Source: SPDF01 sp963812085
Lineage (GTDB): Bacteria > Gemmatimonadota > Gemmatimonadetes > Gemmatimonadales > GWC2-71-9
DNA: 64,000 bases
Direction: 5' to 3'
Assembly: GCA_963812085.1 (NCBI GenBank)
Contig: CAWETL010000004.1
Span: 62,001 to 126,000 of the forward strand
This document shows, in pieces, positions 14,836 to 23,494 of the stretch (position 1 is its first letter; every line of letters begins with the position of its first letter). Position numbers and translations under genes: made by a program. The notes under the pieces were generated by a model. The model saw only the letters and a list, made by a program, of their open reading frames with translations. It ran no database searches and had not been told where the DNA came from.

Positions 14836-15866
14836 GCGACGCCAACCTCTTCGCGCAGCAGGCGGCCAACCGCCGACGTTCCTTCTGGCTGGTCGCCGCG
14901 TTCGTCGGTTTCTTCGCGTGGGTGGGGTTCGGGGGCGACTACGCCCTCTATCTCCTCACCGCCGGTGCCGCGCGCGGCGCGTACCACCACACCGTCCCCT
15001 TTGTCGGGATCCTGACCACCGCGCTGGCGGCGGGCATCTGCCTCTACGCATGGAAGACCGGCCCGCAGCGCGTCCTCCTCGCGGCCGGCGCGTGGGAGAT
15101 CGTCACGCCATCCACGCCCGCGCAGATCCAGCTCGACCACGTCGTCGAGGAAATGGCCATCGCCGCCGGGCTGCCCAAGCCCACGGTGTGGGTGGTGCCC
15201 GATCCCGACCTCAACGCCTTCGCCACCGGTCACGACCCGCGGCACGCGAGCCTCGCCGTGACCGAGGGACTGCTCGGCGCACTCGACCGGGACGAGCTCC
15301 AGGGCGTGGTGGCGCACGAGATGTCGCACATCCAGAACGACGACGTGAAGCTGATGACGCTGCTGGCGGGCATGCTCGGGGCGGTGGCCCTGCTGTCCGA
15401 GACGATGGGCCGCTACCTGCGCTCCGGCGGCCGGGTCGGGGTGTCGTCGCGCGGCGGGAGCGGGCGGGGCGGGGGCAAGGGAGGGAATTCGCTGGGGGCG
15501 GTGCTGCTCGTGCTCTGGGTGTTCACGCTCCTCATCGCGCCGGTCGTCACCCGGCTGCTCGCCATGGCGGTGAGCCGCAAGCGGGAGTACCTGGCCGACG
15601 CCACCGCCGCGCAGTTCACGCGCAATCCGGGCGCCCTGGCCCGCGCCCTCGAGAAGCTCGACGCCTCCGCGGTCGCCACGCGGAGCGTCACGCAGGGGGC
15701 GGCGCACCTCTGTATCGTGGACCCGGGAGAACGAAAGATCAGTGACCGGGAGGGGCTCTTCGGGGACATCTTCGCCTCCCACCCGCCGATCCGGCTCAGG
15801 GTGGCGCGGCTGAAGGCGATGGCCTTCCAGTCGGCGAAGCGGGAAGGGCTCCCGCTTCCGGTCTAG
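14832..15866 (+). CDS. M48 family membrane metalloprotease (HtpX-like)
   Basis: A 344-residue integral membrane zinc protease. GTG 14832 overlaps the lemA stop. Two membrane segments lie near residues 17-45 and 55-75. The zinc motif HEMSH (162-166) is in VVAHEMSHIQNDDV, and the third ligand Glu is in KREYLADATA. Another pair of hydrophobic segments flanks a Gly/Ser/Arg-rich loop (GVSSRGGSGRGGGKGG). It is likely to degrade misfolded membrane proteins, as HtpX does. The stop shares CTAG with the stop of the opposite-strand receiver/HisKA gene. Confidence 0.93.
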   Translation: MSDANLFAQQAANRRRSFWLVAAFVGFFAWVGFGGDYALYLLTAGAARGAYHHTVPFVGILTTALAAGICLYAWKTGPQRVLLAAGAWEIVTPSTPAQIQLDHVVEEMAIAAGLPKPTVWVVPDPDLNAFATGHDPRHASLAVTEGLLGALDRDELQGVVAHEMSHIQNDDVKLMTLLAGMLGAVALLSETMGRYLRSGGRVGVSSRGGSGRGGGKGGNSLGAVLLVLWVFTLLIAPVVTRLLAMAVSRKREYLADATAAQFTRNPGALARALEKLDASAVATRSVTQGAAHLCIVDPGERKISDREGLFGDIFASHPPIRLRVARLKAMAFQSAKREGLPLPV

Positions 15867-16897
15867 GGCTCGGCCGCCGGGGCGAGCGCCCCGGCGAGTC
15901 CTTCGGGATCGAGGGGGAGGCCCAGCACCCGCGTGGCGCCGGCGGCCAGGGCGGCCGTGCCGTCGCCGTCCTGCAGCACGAAGAGCTGGAACGCCCGCCC
16001 CGGCGCCGAGGGGAGCTGGGCCGGCAGCGAACGCTCGGTGGCGAGCACGAGCGTCACGTCGAACCCCTGCACCGCGTGCACCAGCGACTCCGGCCCCGCC
16101 ACGCGCTGCGCCGTGAAGCCCGCGCGGCGCACGATCGACTCCACCACCCGCGCGGTGCCCTCCTCGGGCACGAGGATGAGGGCGCGGCCGCGGGTGGCCG
16201 GCTCGGGCCGCGCGGCGGTCGCTTGCAGGTCGATCATCTGGACCCCGGGTGCGTACTCCGCGCTCGCGGCGCGCCGGAGCTCTCCCGCCTTCTTCACGAT
16301 CTCCCGGATCCGCTCCAGCATCCCCCGCACGGTCTCGAGCCCGGCGCGCTGCGTGGCGCTGAGCGGCTCGCCGCCGCCGAGCAGCAGCTCGAGCTCGGCC
16401 GAGGCGGCCATGAGCGGGTTGTTGATTTCGTGGTGCAGGGTCACGGTCATCGCGCCTACCGCGGCCCGCCGTTCGACATGCAGGAGTTCCTGCTCGGCCG
16501 CGGCCAGCGCCTCCCGGAGCGACCGCGTCCGGCGGACCCGCTCCACCACCTGCGGCAGCATCGCCGCGAGGGAGGCGTCCTTGACCAGGTAGTCGTCGGC
16601 GCCGGCGCGGAGCGCCTCGGCCGCGAAGGTTTCGCTGCCGTGCGCGGTGACCATCACGACGCTGGGCGGGTCGGGCCATGCCCGGAGCGCCAGCATCACC
16701 TCGCGCCCCGCGAGGTCGGGGAGGTTCTGGTCGAGGAGGAGGACGTCCGCCCGGGCCGCGGCAAGGAGCGCCTCGCGCCCGGTGGCCACGTGCTCGAGGT
16801 CGGTGAAGCCGTGAGCGGTCAGCGCGGCCGCGGCGAGCCGGACCATCGCCGGGTCGTCGTCCACCACCAGGATCCGCAACGCGTTGCGCTCAGCCAC
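15863..16897 (-). CDS. Receiver-HisKA protein lacking a kinase ATPase domain
   Basis: GTG 16897 has GGAGG six bases upstream and is preferred; GTG 16903 is possible. The 344-residue chain starts with a canonical receiver (ILVVDDDPA, Asp56 in LLLDQNLPD, Thr84, Lys106), then a coiled linker and a dimerisation/phosphotransfer helix with His156 in TLHHEINNPLM. No N, G1 or G2 boxes of an HATPase domain follow. Residues about 230-344 look like a degenerate second receiver (RALILVPEEGTARVVESIV). It may receive phosphate on His from another protein, or act as a scaffold. It overlaps the glycosyltransferase gene and is the last gene of a four-gene operon. Confidence 0.85.
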   Translation of the reverse strand: MAERNALRILVVDDDPAMVRLAAAALTAHGFTDLEHVATGREALLAAARADVLLLDQNLPDLAGREVMLALRAWPDPPSVVMVTAHGSETFAAEALRAGADDYLVKDASLAAMLPQVVERVRRTRSLREALAAAEQELLHVERRAAVGAMTVTLHHEINNPLMAASAELELLLGGGEPLSATQRAGLETVRGMLERIREIVKKAGELRRAASAEYAPGVQMIDLQATAARPEPATRGRALILVPEEGTARVVESIVRRAGFTAQRVAGPESLVHAVQGFDVTLVLATERSLPAQLPSAPGRAFQLFVLQDGDGTAALAAGATRVLGLPLDPEGLAGALAPAAEP

Positions 16898-18452
16898 GTA
16901 CACCCTCCGTCTCGGTCCGGAATCCCACCCGCGCGAACTTTTCCCACGTGGTCTTGCCGCGCCAGGCGTCGAACAGGCCCCGGAGCCGCCAGTACAGTGT
17001 AATGTGACGGAAGCTGAACGGCACGTTCTCCAGGATCGCGTAGCCCAGGAGCACCAGCACGTCGCGGCGCCGGCCGAAGGGAAGGAGCCCGCGCTGCAGC
17101 CGGTCGGCCAGCCCGAAGCGGAACCGCCAGGCGCCCACCAGCACCGCGAAGAGGTTGACCAGCATGCCGTAGCCGAAGGCGGCCAGGAAAAACGCGATCG
17201 CGAACGGCCAGTTGATCAGGTAGATCCCGAGCGCCCACTGCAGGAGGAGCAGGAAGGCGAAGAAGAAGTACCCGGTGACCTCGATCATCGGGCCGTAGTA
17301 CTCGAAGAGCCAGAACGCCGGAAGCGCGAAGGCGCCGATCCGGCCGAACCGGCGGCGCAGCACCATGGCCCGATGATAGAAGAGCGATTCCCGGAGCCCG
17401 CGGTACCAGCGCCCCCGCTGCTTGCGGAGCGACTCGAGACTCTCGGGCACCTCGGTCCAGGCCACGGGGTGGGGCAGGAAGGCGATCCGGCGGTCGAGCT
17501 CCTTGTCGCGGATGTACCGGTGGAGGCGGACCACGATCTCCATGTCCTCGCATACCGTCCCGGCCCGGCCGCGGACGTACTCCCCCACGATCCGGTGCCG
17601 CACGAACGGCGTCAGGTAGCCCCCCGCCCGGATGACCGTCTCCTTCTCGAAGACGGCGAACACCCCGGAAAGGATCAGGATCGAGTCGAGCCGGTCGAGC
17701 CCGGTGCGCCCCGTGGTGAAGGAGCGCAGGTACTCGACCATCTGGAAGCGCGCCAGCGGGTGCTTCGGGAGCCCCACGCTCACCACCCGGCCGTTCCGGA
17801 TGGTGCAGCCGTTGGCGATCGCCACCTGCCCGCCCACCGCCACCACCCGCGGGTCCTCCTGGATGACGCGCATCATTTCCTTGAGCGCGCGCTGGTCCAG
17901 GATCGAGTCGGCGTCGAGGCACACGAAGTACGGCGCCGTCGAGGCGTTGACGCCGACGTTGAGGGCGTCGGCCTTCCCGGCGTTCTCCTTGTCGATCACC
18001 ATCAGCCGGAGCACGCTCGGCGGCAGCGGGCCGGTCGCCTCGTAGAGCGCGCGGACCCGCGCCGTGCCGATGGCCTCGCGGTAGGGGAGGTCGGTCCGCC
18101 GGAGCCGGAACGCCTGCTTGAGCGCCTCGAGGGTGCGGTCCGTCGAGCCGTCGTTGACGACGATCACCTCGAAGCGGGGATAGTCGCAGTGCACGAGGTT
18201 CGTCACCGAGTCCACGATGGTGACTTCCTCGTTGAAGGCGGGCACGATCATCGTCAGCGGCTTGGTCGAGCCGCTGTCGTCGATCAGGTCGAGGTCCTCG
18301 ACGAAGTGCCCCGCCACCTTGCGCCGCACCTGCCGCGCCGACAGCACGATGAGGACGAGGGTATAGCTGTTGTAGAGGACGAAGTAGGCCAGGAAGATGG
18401 GCTGCGCCGCGAGTGCGATCGCGATGAGGCCGGCCAGGATCGACGCCTGCAT
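16890..18452 (-). CDS. Processive family-2 glycosyltransferase, membrane bound
   Basis: A 520-residue glycan polymerase. An N-terminal membrane segment (about 15-38) precedes the GT-A domain, with VVNDGS (99-103), the DxD motif in CLDADS (180-182), the catalytic ED (302-303) and QRGRW (345-349). This is the full D,D,D,QxxRW set of processive enzymes such as PgaC, hyaluronan or cellulose synthases. Several membrane helices follow (about 365-465). It should polymerise a sugar nucleotide at the inner membrane and export the chain, but the sugar is unknown. ATG 18452 overlaps the HEAT gene stop as TGATG. Confidence 0.93.
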   Translation of the reverse strand: MQASILAGLIAIALAAQPIFLAYFVLYNSYTLVLIVLSARQVRRKVAGHFVEDLDLIDDSGSTKPLTMIVPAFNEEVTIVDSVTNLVHCDYPRFEVIVVNDGSTDRTLEALKQAFRLRRTDLPYREAIGTARVRALYEATGPLPPSVLRLMVIDKENAGKADALNVGVNASTAPYFVCLDADSILDQRALKEMMRVIQEDPRVVAVGGQVAIANGCTIRNGRVVSVGLPKHPLARFQMVEYLRSFTTGRTGLDRLDSILILSGVFAVFEKETVIRAGGYLTPFVRHRIVGEYVRGRAGTVCEDMEIVVRLHRYIRDKELDRRIAFLPHPVAWTEVPESLESLRKQRGRWYRGLRESLFYHRAMVLRRRFGRIGAFALPAFWLFEYYGPMIEVTGYFFFAFLLLLQWALGIYLINWPFAIAFFLAAFGYGMLVNLFAVLVGAWRFRFGLADRLQRGLLPFGRRRDVLVLLGYAILENVPFSFRHITLYWRLRGLFDAWRGKTTWEKFARVGFRTETEGVRG

Positions 18453-21400
18453 CAGCCCTCCGGGAGCGCGGCGCGGACGGCCTCGCGGACCTGCGGGGCC
18501 GGGTCCTCGCTGGCCATGCGGACCGCCTCCGGGTCGCCGCGGAGGGCCAGCACTACGCCACCGGCGCGCCGGCGCTCGGGCGCCGGGTCGGCGGCCTGGG
18601 TGTGGAGCAGGGCGGCCGGCAGGCCCGCGGCGGCGCTGGCGAGCAGGTCGCGGCCGAGGTCCGCCGGGAGCGAAGTGCGCACGCCGAGGAGCAGGCCGAC
18701 CACCGCCGTCATGGCGCGGACTTCGGGCGCCGGGTCGGCGGCGAGCGCCTCCAGCCCGTCTGCGCGGCCGCCGGCGGCACAGGCGGCGGCCGCGGCGACC
18801 CGGACCGACACCACCGGGTCCTGCGCCAGGCGGGCGAAGAGGCCGGCGTCGACCAGGTCGGGGCGATGGCACCAGAGGACTGCCAGCGCCTCGCGAACCT
18901 CCGGAGCCCGGCTCTCCGCCATCGCCGGGAGCAGCGTGGGCAGGCGCGGATGCACGATGTACCTGGCCACCTTGGAGACCGTCACCATCTCGGGGCCGCC
19001 GGCGCCGAGCCCGAGCGTCAGGTCGATGAACGTGTCGAAGCTCCCCTCGGCCTGGGCCGCCACGGCCCGCAGGACCACCGTGTCCTCGTCGTCGGGGCGG
19101 AGCATCCTGATCAGGCTCGGCAGCGCGCGCTGGGGCGAAAGTCGGCCCATCAGGCCCACCGCCGTGTGGCGGACCGCCGCGGCCGGATCGGACAGGGCGC
19201 GGACCGATGCGCGCTCGAGTTCCGCCGCGTCCACCATCCCGGCGACCGCGGTCAGGGCGGCGGCCCGGACGCCGGGGTTCGGGTCGCTCCGCACCACCTG
19301 CATGAGCGCGTTGCGGCTCCGGTCGCCCTGGAAGGCGCGGAGCCCGGCCACGAGCCGCAGCCGTTCGGCGGGTTCGAGCGCGCCGCGCAGTCCCTCCGCG
19401 AGCGACGTCTCCATCTCCTCCCGCGTGGTGGCGCCGAGCGCCTGGAGTTCGACGTGGCGCGAGGCGCCCAGCCGCTGCGCCAGCAGCCGGAAGCCCGCGT
19501 CGTGCCTGATCCGGTCGGCGAGCAGGTCGCGCAGCGCGCGGTCGTCGGCCATTTCCACGAGCCGGCCCACCATGCTCTCCTGTTCGTATCCGCCGAGGGC
19601 GAGCAGCGACGCTGCGCGCACTTCGGCGGAGGCGCCCGGCCGGCTCGCCTCCAGCAGGGCGGCCTCCCCGCCAGCGGTGCGCAGCAATCCGGTGGCGAGC
19701 GCCGCCCGCTCGCGCACCCGGTTCGACGGGTCGCGGGCAAGCAGTTCGAGGAATGCGGGCCCGGCCTCGGCGCCGTTCAGCCGCGCGAGCGCGTCGACGG
19801 CGTGGGCACGCACGTCGTCATCGGGGTCGGACAACCCGGCCATCAGGAGACGCACCGCATCGACCCCGCCGAGTCGCCCCAGCGTTTCGGCGGTGGCGGT
19901 GCGGACCGTCGGGTCGGAATCGCGCCAGAGCACCGCGAGCAGCGCCGCGCCGTTCGGGGAGCGAAGCTGCGCCACCGTCCGCACCACGGCCAGCTTGCTC
20001 TCGCGGTCGCCGGTCTCCACGAGGCGGTCGAGCAGGTCGGGGACCCGCGCCGGGTCGAGGCGCGTGACGGCGGTGGCGATCGCGCCGCGGAGCTCGGGGT
20101 CGCCTCCGGACAGATGCTTGAGCAGCACGGCGGCGGTCGTCGTGTCGCCCAGGCGGCCGAGGGCGAGCACCGCCTCCCGTTGGACGGCGGGCGCCACGTC
20201 GGTGAGCAGGCCGAGCAACCCCGGCGCCGCCTCCCGCGCGTTCGCGTCCGCCGCTCCGCGGGCCGCTGCCGCCCGCACGGTGGGCTCCGGGTCGGTGAGG
20301 AGCCGGATGAAGTCCGGGCCCGCGCCGCGCGCCTGCGTGAGGCCGAGCGCCAGGGCCGTCGCGGCGCGCACCGCCGGATCGGGGTCGGCCGTGCGCGACC
20401 GGATCCGGTCTGCCAGTTCGGGCCCGCCAAGTTGACCGACGAAGTGCATTGCCGCGGTGCGCACCCGCTGATCGGGGTCGTTGAGGTGCTCGAGCGCGGT
20501 GGGGATGCCGTCGGTGAGTCCGAGGGTGCGCAGGGCGTCGAACGCGGCGGCGCGGAGCTGGGGCTCGGCGTCCGCCCCGGCGATCTGGTTGAGTTCGGCG
20601 CCGAGATCGCGGCGGCCGGCGCGGCTGATGGCCTCGAGCATCGCGAGGCGCACCGCCGGCGACGGATGCGCGAGTCCCTCGGCCAGGAGCTCCCGGGCCC
20701 CGGCGTTCCCGAACCGGGTCAGGGTCTGGACCGCCTCGCGTGCGTGCTCCCCGCGCTCGATGTCCGCGATCAGTCGGGCCGGGACGTCGAGCCGCTCGAG
20801 GGCCACCGCGGCGCGGATCCGGATTTCGGGGTCGGGGTCGTCGAGCGCCAGGAGCAGCGGCCCCTCCGCCTGCGCACCGACCTGCTCGAGCGCCTCGACG
20901 CTGCGCATCCGGACCCACCAGGCGGGGTCTCCGAGGGCCCGGACCAGGCGCTCGATCACCTCCGGCTCGTCGAACTGCCCGAGCGCCTGCGCGATCCGCG
21001 CGCGCACGAAGGGGGCGGGGTCGCTGAGCAGGTGGTCGAGCAGGTACCCGACCGCGCGCCGGTCGCCGATCTTGCCGAGGGCGCTCGCACTCTTGGCCCG
21101 CACCTCGTCGTCGAGGTCGTTCAGCGCGCGGACGAGGGCGGGAAAGGCGCGCGCGGCGCCGACCTCGCCGAGGATGCTGGCGGCCCAGGCGCGCGCCGGG
21201 TGGCGCGCCGGATCGGCCAGGAAGGCGATCATCGGTTCGGTGGCGAGGTCGCCGTGCCGGGTGAGGATGTCGGCGATCCGGGGCGCCAGCCACACCTCGG
21301 AGCGCTTCAGCGCCTCGACCAGCGGCCCCACGGCGCGGGGGTCGCCGATCCGGGCGAGGGCGCGGAGCGCGATCTCGCGGACGTCGGCGTCTTCCGTGCG

Positions 21401-21841
21401 GGTGGCGGCCACCGTCTCGAGCAGCGCCGGCACCGCCTGCGCGTTGCCGACCCGACCCAGCAGTTCGGCGGCGAAGGCCCGCTCGCGCCATTTCGTGGCC
21501 GACTGGAGCCGGGTGACGTACTTCTCCACCAGGCCGAGGCGGTCGTAGGCGTCGAGCAGCCAGGCGGGCCGCTCGGTCGCGCCGCGCGCCTGTTCCTCCA
21601 GCACCGCCTCGAGCGCCGCGAAGTCCTTGAGGATCGTGAGTTCGCGCAGCTGGGGCTCGAGCAGCGCGCGGTCGCGCTGCGCCAGTCCCGTCACGAGGTC
21701 GCGGTAGAGGCCCTTCCGGTAGGCCAGGCGGCGTTCGAGCCGGTTGAGGTAGGAGGTGTACAGGAGCCAGGACAGCACGGCGAGCAGCCCGATGCCGGCC
21801 ATCGCCGCCGCCAGGCCGAGAATGACCGGGAGCGAAATCAC
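18452..21841 (-). CDS. Giant membrane-anchored HEAT-repeat protein
   Basis: An 1129-residue protein with one N-terminal membrane segment (VILGLAAAMAGIGLLAVL, about 6-28), then almost entirely HEAT-type helical repeats of about 31 residues: AIGDPRAVGPLVEALKRS, ALGKIGDRRAVGYLLDHL, TLGRLGGVDAVRLLMAGL. Roughly 30 units can be seen by eye. It has no catalytic motif and should form a long cytoplasmic solenoid binding a protein partner. Its neighbours, overlapping on both sides, are a receiver protein and a glycan polymerase, so it may link phosphorylation to polymerase activity. That role is inference. Confidence 0.9.
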   Translation of the reverse strand: MISLPVILGLAAAMAGIGLLAVLSWLLYTSYLNRLERRLAYRKGLYRDLVTGLAQRDRALLEPQLRELTILKDFAALEAVLEEQARGATERPAWLLDAYDRLGLVEKYVTRLQSATKWRERAFAAELLGRVGNAQAVPALLETVAATRTEDADVREIALRALARIGDPRAVGPLVEALKRSEVWLAPRIADILTRHGDLATEPMIAFLADPARHPARAWAASILGEVGAARAFPALVRALNDLDDEVRAKSASALGKIGDRRAVGYLLDHLLSDPAPFVRARIAQALGQFDEPEVIERLVRALGDPAWWVRMRSVEALEQVGAQAEGPLLLALDDPDPEIRIRAAVALERLDVPARLIADIERGEHAREAVQTLTRFGNAGARELLAEGLAHPSPAVRLAMLEAISRAGRRDLGAELNQIAGADAEPQLRAAAFDALRTLGLTDGIPTALEHLNDPDQRVRTAAMHFVGQLGGPELADRIRSRTADPDPAVRAATALALGLTQARGAGPDFIRLLTDPEPTVRAAAARGAADANAREAAPGLLGLLTDVAPAVQREAVLALGRLGDTTTAAVLLKHLSGGDPELRGAIATAVTRLDPARVPDLLDRLVETGDRESKLAVVRTVAQLRSPNGAALLAVLWRDSDPTVRTATAETLGRLGGVDAVRLLMAGLSDPDDDVRAHAVDALARLNGAEAGPAFLELLARDPSNRVRERAALATGLLRTAGGEAALLEASRPGASAEVRAASLLALGGYEQESMVGRLVEMADDRALRDLLADRIRHDAGFRLLAQRLGASRHVELQALGATTREEMETSLAEGLRGALEPAERLRLVAGLRAFQGDRSRNALMQVVRSDPNPGVRAAALTAVAGMVDAAELERASVRALSDPAAAVRHTAVGLMGRLSPQRALPSLIRMLRPDDEDTVVLRAVAAQAEGSFDTFIDLTLGLGAGGPEMVTVSKVARYIVHPRLPTLLPAMAESRAPEVREALAVLWCHRPDLVDAGLFARLAQDPVVSVRVAAAAACAAGGRADGLEALAADPAPEVRAMTAVVGLLLGVRTSLPADLGRDLLASAAAGLPAALLHTQAADPAPERRRAGGVVLALRGDPEAVRMASEDPAPQVREAVRAALPEG

Positions 21842-22209
21842 GCGCGGTCCGTCAACTCTTCGATGCGGCGGATCAGGTCGGGGAGGTCGACCGGCTTGGT
21901 GACGAAGTCGTCGGCGCCCACCTCGCGGGCCCAGAAGTGATCGGCAGGCTGGTCCTTGGCGGTCAGGATCAGGATCGGGCGGTCCGCGGTGGCGGGATCC
22001 GCCTTGAGGGCACGGCAGACCTGGTACCCGTTCATGCCGGGCATCATCACGTCGAGCAACACCAGATCGGGCCGCAGGGAGTGGGCGGTGGCCTTCCCGG
22101 CTTCCCCGTCGGGGGCAGTCACGACTCGATACCCGGCCGCGGAGAGGACCCGCTCCAGGAATCGTCGTTGTTCCGGACCATCATCGATGACGAGGATCAG
22201 CTTCGCCAT
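21838..22209 (-). CDS. Single-domain response regulator (first gene of HEAT/GT operon)
   Basis: A 123-residue receiver: acidic pair in LILVIDDGPEQ, phospho-acceptor in LVLLDVMMPGMNG, Thr in ILILTAKD and Lys in DFVTKPVDL. ATG 22209 is chosen over an upstream in-frame start because the receiver fold begins here. The stop overlaps the HEAT gene ATG (ATGA). It has no output domain, so it probably acts by binding a partner protein. A possible -10 (ATTAGAT) lies upstream on the minus strand near 22241-22235. Confidence 0.93.
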   Translation of the reverse strand: MAKLILVIDDGPEQRRFLERVLSAAGYRVVTAPDGEAGKATAHSLRPDLVLLDVMMPGMNGYQVCRALKADPATADRPILILTAKDQPADHFWAREVGADDFVTKPVDLPDLIRRIEELTDRA

Positions 22210-22256
22210 GCGTGACCGTGGCTCCAAGGTGTTGTGATCTAATGGATTAGGCATTT

Positions 22257-22298
22257 GCTTCGTCCGCGCGGCTGCCCACTGGGTGGCGCGGACGAAGC
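22257..22298 (-). terminator. Long hairpin between HD-GYP gene and HEAT/GT operon
   Basis: A perfect 13-base stem GCTTCGTCCGCGC / GCGCGGACGAAGC (22257-22269 and 22286-22298) with an inner GCCCA/TGGGT helix. It lies 50 bases after the HD-GYP stop and upstream of the operon promoter, so it probably separates the two transcripts. No U-run follows. Confidence 0.65.
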
Positions 22299-22347
22299 CG
22301 GGTCAGGAGTAGCACGAATTGCGCCACCACCCCGGGTCCCGGGGTAC

Positions 22348-23415
22348 TCAGGCGGGGTCGGTGTCCTCGAGGAAGACCAGCGTCTGCCGCCGTGCGATGA
22401 CCGATTCGAGACCGGCGAAGGCACCGGGGTCCACGGCGGTGCCGACCAGGTCGCGGAGCCGGTCGACCGCGAAGTTCGCCGGCATCTTCTCCTGGTAGGG
22501 CCGGGAAGTCGTCAGCGCGTCGAAGATTTCCGCGATGCCGATGATGCGGGCGCCGAACGGGATCTCCTCCCCCTTCAATCCGTCGGGGTAGCCCTGCCCG
22601 TCCCAGCGCTCGTGGTGGCTGCGCATGCAGGTGATGGCCGCGTGGAGGTGGGCGAGCGGCGCCAGGATCTGGGTGCCGATGATCACGTGGTCCTTCACGT
22701 GTTCGTACTCGGCGGGCGTCAGGGGCCCCTGCTTGGCGAGCACCTCCTCGCGGATGCCGATCTTGCCGATGTCGTGCAGGCGTCCGGCGGTGCGGATGAC
22801 CTCCACTTCCTCGTCGGACATCCCGAGCTCCGCCGCGATCATCGCCGACAGGTCCGCCACCCGGGCCGAGTGGCCGCGCGAAAACGGATCCTTCGCCTCC
22901 AGCGCGTTCACCAGCACCTCGAGCGTGGCGATGGTGACCCGCTCGAGCGTGGCGCGCTCGCGGCGCACCTCGGCGGCGCGGATGGCCACCTCTTCCTTCA
23001 GCCACTGGTTGACCTGCGCAGTCTCGATCAGGGTGGCGCGACGGCGGAGGGCCCGCTCCACCGCGCGGGCCAGGTCCACCAGGTCGATCGGCTTGATCAG
23101 GTATTCGAACGCGCCCCGCTGCATGCAGAGCGCCGCCGTCGTCGCGTCGGTGACGGCGGTGAGCATCAGGATGGCCAGGTTGGGCTCGATCTCCAGCGCC
23201 TGCGGCACCAGGTCGATGCCGTTGGTGCCCGGCATCCGGACGTCGAGCAGCATGGCGCTGATCTTCTGGCGGCCGAGCACGGCGAGCGCTTCCGGTCCCG
23301 AGGCCGCGGTGGTGACCTCGAAGCCATGCTGCGTCAGGTAGCGGGCCAGCGCGGTGCGGATCGACTCTTCGTCGTCGACGATCAGCAGTGACGCCGGTCC
23401 TTCTGGCATCGACAC
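22348..23415 (-). CDS. Receiver-HD-GYP c-di-GMP phosphodiesterase (RpfG type)
   Basis: A 355-residue response regulator. The receiver (1-125) has Asp58 in MLLDVRMPG and Lys in YLIKPID. A coiled linker leads to the HD-GYP domain (about 165-340) with HDIGK (214-218), HHERWDGQGYP (267-277) and the extended GQGYPDGLKGEEIP. These are the residues that bind metals and hydrolyse c-di-GMP, so activity is likely. GTG 23415 has GGAGG six bases upstream. A TAGGTT -10-like element lies at 23449-23444. Being next to the glycan polymerase operon, it may tune exopolysaccharide output. Confidence 0.94.
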   Translation of the reverse strand: MSMPEGPASLLIVDDEESIRTALARYLTQHGFEVTTAASGPEALAVLGRQKISAMLLDVRMPGTNGIDLVPQALEIEPNLAILMLTAVTDATTAALCMQRGAFEYLIKPIDLVDLARAVERALRRRATLIETAQVNQWLKEEVAIRAAEVRRERATLERVTIATLEVLVNALEAKDPFSRGHSARVADLSAMIAAELGMSDEEVEVIRTAGRLHDIGKIGIREEVLAKQGPLTPAEYEHVKDHVIIGTQILAPLAHLHAAITCMRSHHERWDGQGYPDGLKGEEIPFGARIIGIAEIFDALTTSRPYQEKMPANFAVDRLRDLVGTAVDPGAFAGLESVIARRQTLVFLEDTDPA

Positions 23416-23494
23416 GGACGGCCTCCAGTGCGGGAGCAGGAGAAACCTAGCGGCGCGAGGGCGCCGCGGGGCAGGGGTGGGGGCGCGCCCCCGG

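Noticed and set aside
18602..21940. A long open frame on the plus strand opposite the HEAT-repeat gene
   Set aside because: The predicted protein is low-complexity and rich in Arg, Gly, His and Val, with no domain. High GC creates such antisense frames, and the minus-strand HEAT repeats are unmistakable.
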